DNA from: Marinicella sp.
GTDB taxonomy: Bacteria > Pseudomonadota > Gammaproteobacteria > Xanthomonadales > Marinicellaceae
DNA length: 40,030 nucleotides
Direction: 5' to 3'
NCBI GenBank assembly: GCA_028284365.1
Contig: JANQRW010000034.1
Coordinates: forward strand, 1-40,030
Each line of letters opens with the position of its first letter. Position 1 is the first letter of the stretch. The notes below the pieces were generated by a model. It had not been told where the DNA came from, ran no database searches, and was given only the letters and a program-made list of their open reading frames with translations. Shown here piece after piece: positions 34,451 through 40,030 of the stretch. The translations under genes were made by a program, and so were the position numbers.

Positions 34451-36280
34451 ATGAAACTCAAGTGGCAAATAACCATCATCGCCATCCTGTCCTTGAGCTT
34501 TCCTTGGGTGGTGTGGCAAGCCTTTAAATCACTGAACCAAACCTTCCAAAGCAACATGCTCGATGCCGCTGGCAAACAGGCACAAGTCATCGTCAACAGT
34601 GTACAACAATTCAATCAAACCAGGCCTGATGGATTAGATGGCCTGATAGTTATACAACTGAATGATGAAGCGGGCATAGATGGCAATGATGCTGAGTGGT
34701 CAGCACTGCCCTGGTACACTGTGGATAAAAACCTCAAATTAAAATTAGGTCAGAATCAACCAGAAAACCAACTCCACCTGCTGATCGATGTGGTTGATAA
34801 CAGCGTTGTAATCAACCCCAATGTAGCATCTGACCGTTTACTCATAGCAACAGGCTCCTCCCGTGGCATCAATAAATTCATTATCAACCGCCAAGCCGAA
34901 GGCAAGGTGACACAAGATTTTTCTCAAAACCCAATACAAGCCTATTGGCATGAAATCGCAGGCGGTTATCAAGTTGAAACCCTGATACCAGCCGCTGATA
35001 TCAACAGAATTGGAATCGCCGTCATTGATCACCAAGCCAATGATCAAATGGCCATGTTTGGCCATGTAAAACAACAACAAATTCAGCTACAACCCTTATT
35101 CCAACAACAGCCACATTGGCAAAACTTTCTAGAACAAATCACCCCTGAAGATGGCGAAATTAAATTAATTGATACCCAAGGCCGTACTTTTTACCAAACC
35201 AGCAATACAGAATTTGTACCCAAACCAGAAAACTGGTTAACTGAACTGATTTATGAGTTTGCTTTTGATCAGAATCAAGACGACGCCAGTAATTTTTTTG
35301 GCCAACAGGTTACTGAACCATTTGCAGCAGGCAGCATCGAATTAACCATTAAACATGATGCAGCTCAAGCGGCACTTATCCAAACATTCATCCGTGCTGT
35401 CTTATGGATTTTTCTGATCGCTTTGGGTTTGTTATTGGCTTATTTCATTTATGCCCTGGTTTTGGCTTGGCGGGTGCGACGCCTGAACCAAAAACTCCAA
35501 ACAGTGCTGGATGATCGAGGGCACATTGCTACAGCCTTACCATCGAATAAAGCCAGTGATGAAATTGGCGATTTATCGCGTGGCATGAGTTCCTTACTGT
35601 CCCAAATCAACGATTACACAGAGTACCTCAAACAACTGGGTAACCGCCTCTCACATGAAATGAAAACCCCCATCAGCATTGTACATACCTCACTTGAAAA
35701 CTTGCACATGGAACAACCAGAAAATGCCTTTGTTGAACGTGCGCTTAATGCCAACCACCGCCTCAAGTTTATCTTAAACCAATTGAGCGCACTGAGCCAA
35801 TTAAAACAAGTCATCTCAGAAACCAACAAAGAAACATTTGATTTAAATCAACTGCTGAAAGAACTCAATGATGGCTACCAACTACAAGCCAATAACATCA
35901 ACCTCCAGGCTGCAAATAAACCGATTTTGATTCGTGGTTCACAAGAATTAATGGCTCAACTGCTCGATAAACTCATTCAAAACGCCTTGGATTTCACCAC
36001 CGACTATGATGACATTGATATTCAATTAAACACCATAGATCAACACTTTTGTCTCAAGGTGATTAACACCGGTTCTCAGATACCTATTGATAAAGTAAAC
36101 CAGTTGTTTGATTCTTTAACCTCTTTTCGAGATCATAAAGACGACCAGCCACATTTAGGATTGGGGCTATACATAGCCAAGTTAATATGTGATTATCACC
36201 AAGCCGAGATCACAGCCACCAACCTCCAACAACCCACAGCCGTTGAATTTATGGTAACAGGTCCTTTGACTAAATCATAA
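34451..36280 (+). CDS. PdsS-like sensor histidine kinase
   Basis: 609 residues. Membrane helices at about 7-25 and 313-340 enclose a 290-residue periplasmic sensor of carbohydrate-binding-like layout. A HAMP-like linker leads to H402 in GNRLSHEMKTPISIV. The N box is LDKLIQNALDFT. The G1 box is degenerate (INTGSQIP instead of DxGxG) and the G2 box is LGLGLYIAKLI. The LFDSLTSF...LGLGLY end and missing G1 glycine fit PdsS-type kinases. Paired with the regulator upstream. Confidence 0.8.
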   Translation: MKLKWQITIIAILSLSFPWVVWQAFKSLNQTFQSNMLDAAGKQAQVIVNSVQQFNQTRPDGLDGLIVIQLNDEAGIDGNDAEWSALPWYTVDKNLKLKLGQNQPENQLHLLIDVVDNSVVINPNVASDRLLIATGSSRGINKFIINRQAEGKVTQDFSQNPIQAYWHEIAGGYQVETLIPAADINRIGIAVIDHQANDQMAMFGHVKQQQIQLQPLFQQQPHWQNFLEQITPEDGEIKLIDTQGRTFYQTSNTEFVPKPENWLTELIYEFAFDQNQDDASNFFGQQVTEPFAAGSIELTIKHDAAQAALIQTFIRAVLWIFLIALGLLLAYFIYALVLAWRVRRLNQKLQTVLDDRGHIATALPSNKASDEIGDLSRGMSSLLSQINDYTEYLKQLGNRLSHEMKTPISIVHTSLENLHMEQPENAFVERALNANHRLKFILNQLSALSQLKQVISETNKETFDLNQLLKELNDGYQLQANNINLQAANKPILIRGSQELMAQLLDKLIQNALDFTTDYDDIDIQLNTIDQHFCLKVINTGSQIPIDKVNQLFDSLTSFRDHKDDQPHLGLGLYIAKLICDYHQAEITATNLQQPTAVEFMVTGPLTKS

Positions 36281-36302
36281 ACATAAGATCCAAAAGCATT
36301 AC

Positions 36303-36683
36303 CTACGCCTTATCCAAACGTTCACTCAACCGAGCCACCTGTAACTCCAAAACCTTAATTTCACGAATCACCCGATTATGACCCATCTCATTCCAATGCC
36401 ACATCTTACAAACCTGTGTAAATAAAGTCATAAGAATGATGCCCACAGCCCAACCAATCAATGGTTTAACCTCCTGGGAATGATAAAATTGGTAAATGCA
36501 ATAAAACGTGGCAACAGCAAACAACACCGACAGTAGCATCATAAGCATATATAACCACCCCATACTGCCACTGAGACTGACTCGCATCTGTTTGAACGGG
36601 TTGGCATCAATCGTTCGATTATCATGTTTTAATTCATTGATCTCTTCATTCAATGCTTGCTTGATTTGTTCATCTATATTCAT
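36303..36683 (-). CDS. DUF6768 membrane protein, possible regulator of the ECF sigma factor
   Basis: 126 residues. MNIDEQIKQALNEEINEL opens a soluble helix; two membrane segments follow (about residues 40-65 and 73-92), then KMWHWNEMGHNRVIREIKVLELQVARL. This is the DUF6768 family, usually encoded right after an ECF sigma factor gene, as here with a 15-base gap. By position it could be a membrane partner or anti-sigma factor; that is inference. Convergent with the kinase gene. Confidence 0.75.
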   Translation of the reverse strand: MNIDEQIKQALNEEINELKHDNRTIDANPFKQMRVSLSGSMGWLYMLMMLLSVLFAVATFYCIYQFYHSQEVKPLIGWAVGIILMTLFTQVCKMWHWNEMGHNRVIREIKVLELQVARLSERLDKA

Positions 36684-36698
36684 AGTTAGCTCCTGATT

Positions 36699-37223
36699 TT
36701 ACGTTGACTTATTAGTTAAAAATGCCTTGATGGCACCTCTGGCTTCAAACAACTCATATTTAATGGTGCCAGCAGGTTTACTCACCACATCAGCTATTTC
36801 TTTGATATTGAAACCCTCATAGTAAAATAAATAGACAATCATTTGATGCATCTGAGACAGGCGCTTAATGGCAGTTTTCACATCCAAATCACCATTTAAT
36901 CCCTGCTCCGCAGACGCCATCACCAGCAATGCATCATCAGATTCATGTTGTCGATTTTTCCTGAGATGATTCATACAAGCCGAATGAGTTACTTTATACA
37001 CCCAAGTATGAACAGCTGGCACAGATTTAATCCGTTTGATGTGCTGCATCACTTGTAACAAAGCATCTTGTGCACAGTCTTCTACTGCCTCATGATCACC
37101 CATGATTTTAAAGGTGAACGCTTTGACCTTACTGGCTAAAATCCGAACCACGGTATCCATCACATCATCACCAGCCTGCAATTTCAGTAATAAATATTCT
37201 AAATATACTTTTTCAGATTTCAT
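36699..37223 (-). CDS. ECF-type RNA polymerase sigma factor
   Basis: 174 residues. Region 2 has HEAVEDCAQDALLQVMQHI and TWVYKVTHSACMNHLRK; region 4 has YYEGFNIKEIADVVSKPAGT followed by a recognition helix. It directs RNA polymerase to a small set of promoters, often for envelope stress. The anti-sigma partner is probably the DUF6768 protein downstream. No ECF-type autoregulatory promoter was recognised upstream. Confidence 0.88.
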   Translation of the reverse strand: MKSEKVYLEYLLLKLQAGDDVMDTVVRILASKVKAFTFKIMGDHEAVEDCAQDALLQVMQHIKRIKSVPAVHTWVYKVTHSACMNHLRKNRQHESDDALLVMASAEQGLNGDLDVKTAIKRLSQMHQMIVYLFYYEGFNIKEIADVVSKPAGTIKYELFEARGAIKAFLTNKST

Positions 37224-37343
37224 GCCACATAGACGTTATTAATTTATTGATGGTTGGATTTTTTTGAACAAATGTAATATTTACCCCACTTCAAGCCGAG
37301 GCTGGTTACAATAGCCACATTGTTTGCGTGAAGATAAGAAAGA

Positions 37344-37898
37344 ATGATTAAACACCTACCAAATACCCTAACCATAATACGAGTGGCCTTAATACCGGTA
37401 ATGATTTTATTCTTTTATCTGCCTTTTGAATGGTCAAGATTTATGGCATGCTGGGTTTTCGTATTGGCAGGAATCACTGACTTTTTTGATGGCTATTTTG
37501 CACGAAAATACAAATCCGAATCAAAACTCGGCGCCTTTCTTGATCCTGTTGCTGATAAACTGACAGTCACCACAGCCTTGATTATTTTGTTACAAGATCA
37601 TCCAACCGTCTTGATGATGATCGCAACTGCCGTCATCATAGGTCGCGAAATCACCATATCAGCCTTACGTGAATGGATGGCAGAAATTGGCTCCCGTGGT
37701 GTGGTCAATGTGGCACTGGTGGGCAAGATTAAAACCGTATTTCAGATGAGTGCCATAGGGTTTCTATTGTATGAAGCGGATTTGTGGTTTATTCCGGTTC
37801 ACACCATCGGCTTGATCCTGCTTTATGTAGCCGCCACACTGACTCTTTACTCAATGTATGTATACCTCAGAGCCGCATGGCCATTGATGAAAACATAA
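37344..37898 (+). CDS. pgsA: CDP-diacylglycerol-glycerol-3-phosphate 3-phosphatidyltransferase
   Basis: 184 residues, integral membrane protein with four to six membrane segments. It makes phosphatidylglycerol phosphate from CDP-diacylglycerol. The CDP-alcohol phosphotransferase motif is complete: DFFDGYFARKYKSESKLG followed by AFLDPVADK, with all four metal aspartates. It ends 77 bases before the tRNA cluster. Confidence 0.96.
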   Translation: MIKHLPNTLTIIRVALIPVMILFFYLPFEWSRFMACWVFVLAGITDFFDGYFARKYKSESKLGAFLDPVADKLTVTTALIILLQDHPTVLMMIATAVIIGREITISALREWMAEIGSRGVVNVALVGKIKTVFQMSAIGFLLYEADLWFIPVHTIGLILLYVAATLTLYSMYVYLRAAWPLMKT

Positions 37899-37934
37899 GC
37901 AATATAATAATTTCCGAAAACTTTGAAAAATAAT

Positions 37935-37962
37935 TTGACAAAAATTACTTTAAAGCTAAAAT
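37935..37962 (+). promoter_or_regulatory. Promoter for tRNA-Gly
   Basis: Perfect TTGACA (37935-37940), 16 bases, and TAAAAT (37957-37962), ending 13 bases before the mature 5' end of tRNA-Gly. Confidence 0.85.
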
Positions 37963-37975
37963 GTCCACCCTCTAA

Positions 37976-38050
37976 GCGGGAATAGCTCAGCGGTAGAGCA
38001 CAACCTTGCCAAGGTTGGGGTCGGGAGTTCGAACCTCCTTTCCCGCTCCA
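37976..38050 (+). tRNA. tRNA-Gly (anticodon GCC)
   Basis: 75 bases including an encoded CCA. The acceptor stem GCGGGAA pairs with TTCCCGC, the anticodon stem is CAACC/GGTTG around TTGCCAA with GCC at 38008-38010, and the T loop TTCGAAC is normal. Confidence 0.98.
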
Positions 38051-38078
38051 GATTCAGGAATTTCAAGCAAATTCCGCA

Positions 38079-38106
38079 AAAGGGCTGATTTAATCAGCCC
38101 TTTTTT
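38079..38106 (+). terminator. Rho-independent terminator after tRNA-Gly
   Basis: AGGGCTGAT and ATCAGCCCT form a perfect 9-base stem with a TTA loop, followed by six T residues. Confidence 0.9.
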
Positions 38107-38196
38107 ATTTTCAGCTATGAAAAGATGCTTGATTTGCATTTCATAATTAGCGAGAATAACCGATCTTTCAAATGAAAGAGCATTGAAACTGGTGCT

Positions 38197-38270
38197 GGCT
38201 GGATGGCAGAGTGGTGATGCAGCGGATTGCAAATCCGTGTACCCCGGTTCGATTCCGGGTTCAGCCTCCA
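38197..38270 (+). tRNA. tRNA-Cys (anticodon GCA)
   Basis: 74 bases with an encoded CCA. The acceptor stem GGCTGGA pairs with TTCAGCC through one G-T pair. The anticodon loop TTGCAAA holds GCA. The T arm carries GGTTCGATTCC. A terminator lies upstream, so it either has its own weak promoter in 38107-38196 or relies on readthrough. Confidence 0.97.
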
Positions 38271-38305
38271 TTTTCAATACAAGCTTGATTTAAGGGATAA
38301 AAGAC

Positions 38306-38333
38306 TTTACAGCCCAAAGAATTAAACTAAAAT
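38306..38333 (+). promoter_or_regulatory. Candidate promoter for tRNA-Leu
   Basis: TTTACA (38306-38311), a 16-base spacer and TAAAAT (38328-38333). It lies 170 bases upstream of tRNA-Leu, with a large palindrome between promoter and gene. Confidence 0.55.
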
Positions 38334-38378
38334 ACACCAGCTGATAAATTCAGCATGCTGATTACCAGCAACAATGGA

Positions 38379-38502
38379 TTTTTGCTAGGCTCTTTCAAAG
38401 TGAGTTTAGCAGAGTCAAGGAATGAGTCATGAGTGCACACCCGTGCTCGAATGACGAAAGACACCGAATATGCTGAACTCACGAAGAAAGAGCCAGCAAA
38501 AA
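38379..38502. repeat. 124-bp imperfect palindromic element upstream of tRNA-Leu
   Basis: The left arm (38379-38411, beginning TTTTTGCTAGGCTCTTTC) and the right arm (38470-38502, ending GAAAGAGCCAGCAAAAA) are inverted complements over about 32 bases with one inserted base and a few mismatches. The centre is also palindromic (GTCAT...ATGAC around GTGCACACCCGTGC-like sequence). It starts with T-run and ends with A-run, so it does not look like a terminator. It resembles a miniature inverted-repeat element; no second copy was seen. Confidence 0.75.
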
Positions 38503-38503
38503 A

Positions 38504-38590
38504 GCCCGGGTGGCGAAATTGGTAGACGCAGGGGACTTAAAATCCCCCGGTAGAAATACCGTGACGGTTCGAGTCCGTCCCCGGGCACCA
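38504..38590 (+). tRNA. tRNA-Leu (anticodon TAA)
   Basis: 87 bases with an encoded CCA and a long variable arm (CGGTAGAAATACCG), as in class II tRNAs. The acceptor stem GCCCGGG pairs with CCCGGGC. The anticodon loop CTTAAAA holds TAA. The T arm is GACGG/CCGTC. The 3' end of tRNA-Leu is a common integration site; no partial repeat of it is seen downstream in the window. Confidence 0.98.
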
Positions 38591-38675
38591 TCCTTCATAT
38601 TCATAACACCTCATAAAGCATCATTTTCACACCAAAACCCTTGATATACTTAGCTTTGAGGCTTCATAAGACTTC

Positions 38676-38705
38676 TTGACATATCACCATAAACGTTGGT
38701 ACATT
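38676..38705 (+). promoter_or_regulatory. Candidate promoter for the PIN cassette
   Basis: Perfect TTGACA (38676-38681), an 18-base spacer and TACATT (38700-38705). Transcription would start near 38712, upstream of the short ORF with a ribosome binding site at 38755. Confidence 0.55.
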
Positions 38706-38754
38706 CGCACCTCCGCCTCCTGAAAGACTTGTAAAAGAGGACAAGAGAAATATT

Positions 38755-38964
38755 ATGCCTCTCAAACCCAAAGATAGTAATTAAATGTTTCAGACTGCCT
38801 CCAAATATCAACAAATATTCAAATAGAGGCAGTCACAAAGAAAAAAGACAGCAACTCTGTATAAAGACTGTAAGCTTGTTGATCAAACCTGCAAGTTGAT
38901 CGACTCTGAAAACTTCTTTGATCCTGTATATGAATCAGATTTCGCAACCATGATAGATGACTGA
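38755..38964 (+). pseudogene. Possible broken antitoxin-like ORF upstream of the PIN gene
   Basis: An ATG at 38755 preceded by a GAGGACAAGAG ribosome binding site opens MPLKPKDSN and then stops (TAA 38782). The same frame, after a further stop (TAG near 38824), continues with a protein-like acidic sequence that includes LYKDCKLVDQTCKLI and DPVYESDFATMIDD, to TGA at 38964, 8 bases before the PIN start. A two-part frame ending next to a PIN gene suggests an antitoxin gene disrupted by the inverted repeat in between. A short leader peptide plus chance open frame is the alternative. Confidence 0.35.
38793..38834. repeat. Inverted repeat inside the broken ORF
   Basis: GACTGCCTC (38793-38801) is the exact inverted complement of GAGGCAGTC (38826-38834), with a 24-base AT-rich loop. 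It lies between the two open segments of the suspected broken ORF and could be a small insertion or a stem-loop in the transcript. Confidence 0.6.
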
Positions 38965-38972
38965 TTACTAAT

Positions 38973-39410
38973 ATGAAAGTTATGTTTGATACGAATATTT
39001 TCAATGAAATCTTAGATCACAAAATAGATTTAGATTTTGACAAGCACGAATACTATGTGACGCATGTACAATTTGACGAACTGAACGCAACTAATAGTGA
39101 TGGTAGAAGAAGTAGCTTGTTAAATACTTTTAAGGTTATTGGTGCAATCAAAATCCCTACTGAATCAGCAGTTTGGGACGTTTCAGAATGGGACGAATGC
39201 AAATGGCCAGATGAAAACGGTTACTACGATAAAATTTTTGAAAAGCTTGAAGCCATCAAAAGCAAGAAAAACAACAAACAAGATTCACTCATTGGAGAAA
39301 CGGCTATTGTTAATAAACTTTTGTTGGTCACTAATGATAAGGATTTGAATCAAGTGGTCTATGAATTAGGAGGCCATGCCAAATTTTTGAATGATTTTCT
39401 TGATACTTAA
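38973..39410 (+). CDS. PIN-domain protein (VapC-like ribonuclease fold)
   Basis: 145 residues. The PIN signature is visible as MFDTNIFNEIL with D6, FDELNAT with E36, then QDSLIGETAIV with D104, and LLVTNDKDL with D122 and D124. These are the acidic residues that bind metal in PIN nucleases. VapC toxins of this fold cleave tRNA or rRNA. A long Trp-rich insert (WDVSEWDECKWPDENGYYD, residues 68-86) is unusual. There is no intact antitoxin in front; see the broken ORF. It lies in an AT-rich stretch beyond tRNA-Leu. Confidence 0.75.
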   Translation: MKVMFDTNIFNEILDHKIDLDFDKHEYYVTHVQFDELNATNSDGRRSSLLNTFKVIGAIKIPTESAVWDVSEWDECKWPDENGYYDKIFEKLEAIKSKKNNKQDSLIGETAIVNKLLLVTNDKDLNQVVYELGGHAKFLNDFLDT

Positions 39411-39819
39411 TAATCCTAAGGAGAGAAATAACTACTAACGTGTTGGAAAACTCTTTTTATAGCCGCAAGAAATTCATCACTAACGTCTGTAAAAACTCCC
39501 TTTTTTTAATGCAAGAGAAATTCCCTTTTTTAAGGACTTGCAAAACCCTTTTTTAAGAACTTAAGTAATTACTTTTTATAGTGGGAAGAAATTCTTTATT
39601 CTGACGAAAACAAATGCCCCTTTATCAGTGCCAATATATTCATCTTCTAACGTGCGTAAAAACTGCCTTTTACGGCCTCGGAAAACTCCTCTTAGACTGA
39701 GTCCGAAAACTCTTCGCGTAATGACTCCAATAAAATCTTCTTTCTGTTTGTATGAAGCCCATTTTCAAATTCTGGAATTATAAAAATTTGTTTGGGCGTT
39801 CGTTCTTCAAGCAATGTAG
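39411..39819. other. Gene-free stretch holding a periodic repeat array
   Basis: No reading frame longer than about 40 codons on the + strand, and no intact one on the - strand. It consists mainly of the degenerate array described next, then about 70 AT-rich bases before the end of the - strand gene. Confidence 0.6.
39437..39745. repeat. Degenerate tandem array of about 13 units, period near 24 nt
   Basis: A core resembling GnAAAACTCCTTTTTA recurs with its CTC (or TTC, CCC, CTG) triplet at about 39451, 39473, 39496, 39521, 39546, 39570, 39592, 39615, 39639, 39663, 39686, 39710 and 39735. Spacings are 22-25 bases. Several unit junctions carry CTAACGT or similar. The units are diverged from one another, unlike CRISPR or recent tandem repeats. 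Every reading frame has stops. Confidence 0.6.
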
Positions 39820-40030
39820 CTATTTACTTTCAGAAGTCCCCGACCCCTTACTTTTCTCTTGGTACTGTTTTTTAATTTTGTCTTTTTTATCTTCTTTGTA
39901 CAAGTAGATGTCACCATACAAATGAACACCAATTGACCTTCCCCCCGAACTTCTGCCATCCTGAAGTAGAGTTTCCATGTTAATTATGCCGCCTGTTTTG
40001 CAAATTGTGAAGGCGGTAAATAGTTCAATG
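39820..40030 (-). CDS. 3' end of an unknown gene, cut by the window edge
   Basis: An open - strand frame enters from the right edge and stops at TAG (39820-39822); at least 69 codons are visible. The peptide includes FTAFTICKTGGIINMETLL, RSIGVHLYGDIYLYKED and a Lys/Glu/Ser-rich tail ending SGTSESK. The mixed hydrophobic pattern looks coding. No family recognised. Confidence 0.5.
   Translation of the reverse strand, partial: IELFTAFTICKTGGIINMETLLQDGRSSGGRSIGVHLYGDIYLYKEDKKDKIKKQYQEKSKGSGTSESK

Larger units (their letters stand above)
38591..38972. other. AT-rich region between tRNA-Leu and the PIN gene
   Basis: 382 bases with a promoter-like pair at 38676-38705, a short broken reading frame at 38755-38964 and a 9-base inverted repeat at 38793-38834. 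No intact gene over 30 codons with a start is seen. Confidence 0.5.

Noticed and set aside
38379-38502. Terminator upstream of tRNA-Leu
   Set aside because: The palindrome begins with T and ends with A on the + strand, and mirrors this on the - strand, so no U-run follows the stem in either direction.
38504-38590. att site duplicate of the tRNA-Leu 3' end
   Set aside because: No partial copy of the 3' end was seen between 38591 and 40030; one could lie outside the window.
39437-39745. CRISPR array or integron attC sites
   Set aside because: There is no conserved repeat with distinct spacers, and unit length is only about 24. CTAACGT-like stretches recall attC cores, but paired core sites and a stem are not seen and no integrase is present.

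Overview
The window reads as chromosomal DNA of an AT-rich gammaproteobacterium. The protein set (delta-class carbonic anhydrase lipoprotein, ELM1-family protein, DUF6502 and DUF6768 proteins, a secreted protein ending in ANGFE-type residues, a PdsR/PdsS-like two-component pair) and the intact rpsU-yqeY-dnaG-rpoD block suggest a marine gammaproteobacterium such as Marinicella or a relative. That placement rests on remembered family distributions, not on a search.

Layout. 1-2750: accessory left end. A GC-richer, hairpin-rich edge (1-210) is followed by a three-gene + strand operon: an EAL domain protein, a DUF6502 protein, and a small exported protein carrying two different tandem-repeat arrays and an internal signal peptide. 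2749-7624: tight - strand operon djlA, rpe, an Asn/Arg-rich exported protein, a PhoP/PhoQ-like regulator and kinase, and mazG. 7690-9866: purC, a DUF962/Mpo1-like membrane protein and an unknown single-pass membrane protein. 10021-10899: delta-class carbonic anhydrase lipoprotein. 11133-15471: envelope polysaccharide/LPS operon (zinc-finger protein, GT4, O-antigen ligase-like protein, GT2, LpxL-like acyltransferase and perhaps a tiny last ORF). 15604-20180: ELM1-family protein, trmH, three exported proteins including a PQQ-dehydrogenase-fold protein. 20249-22392: ychF, an EF-hand protein, yggS. 22636-26891: macromolecular synthesis operon. 26955-29031: parvulin-type lipoprotein and BolA, diverging from ArsC-like and WrbA-like proteins. 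29049-33613: PBP1a, Maf, and a CPBP-like membrane protein lacking the usual glutamates. 33741-36280: PdsR/PdsS-like pair with no sortase in view. 36303-37223: ECF sigma factor plus DUF6768 membrane protein. 37344-38590: pgsA and three tRNA genes (Gly, Cys, Leu). 38591-40030: accessory right end with a PIN-domain gene behind a broken small ORF, a degenerate array of roughly 24-nt repeats, and the 3' end of an unknown - strand gene.

The middle is conserved housekeeping DNA. The least explained structures lie at the two ends: the EAL-DUF6502-repeat-protein operon on the left, and the tRNA-Leu-proximal palindrome, PIN cassette and periodic repeat array on the right. Start codons were moved from the longest possible ORF wherever a ribosome binding site, family length or signal peptide favoured an internal start.
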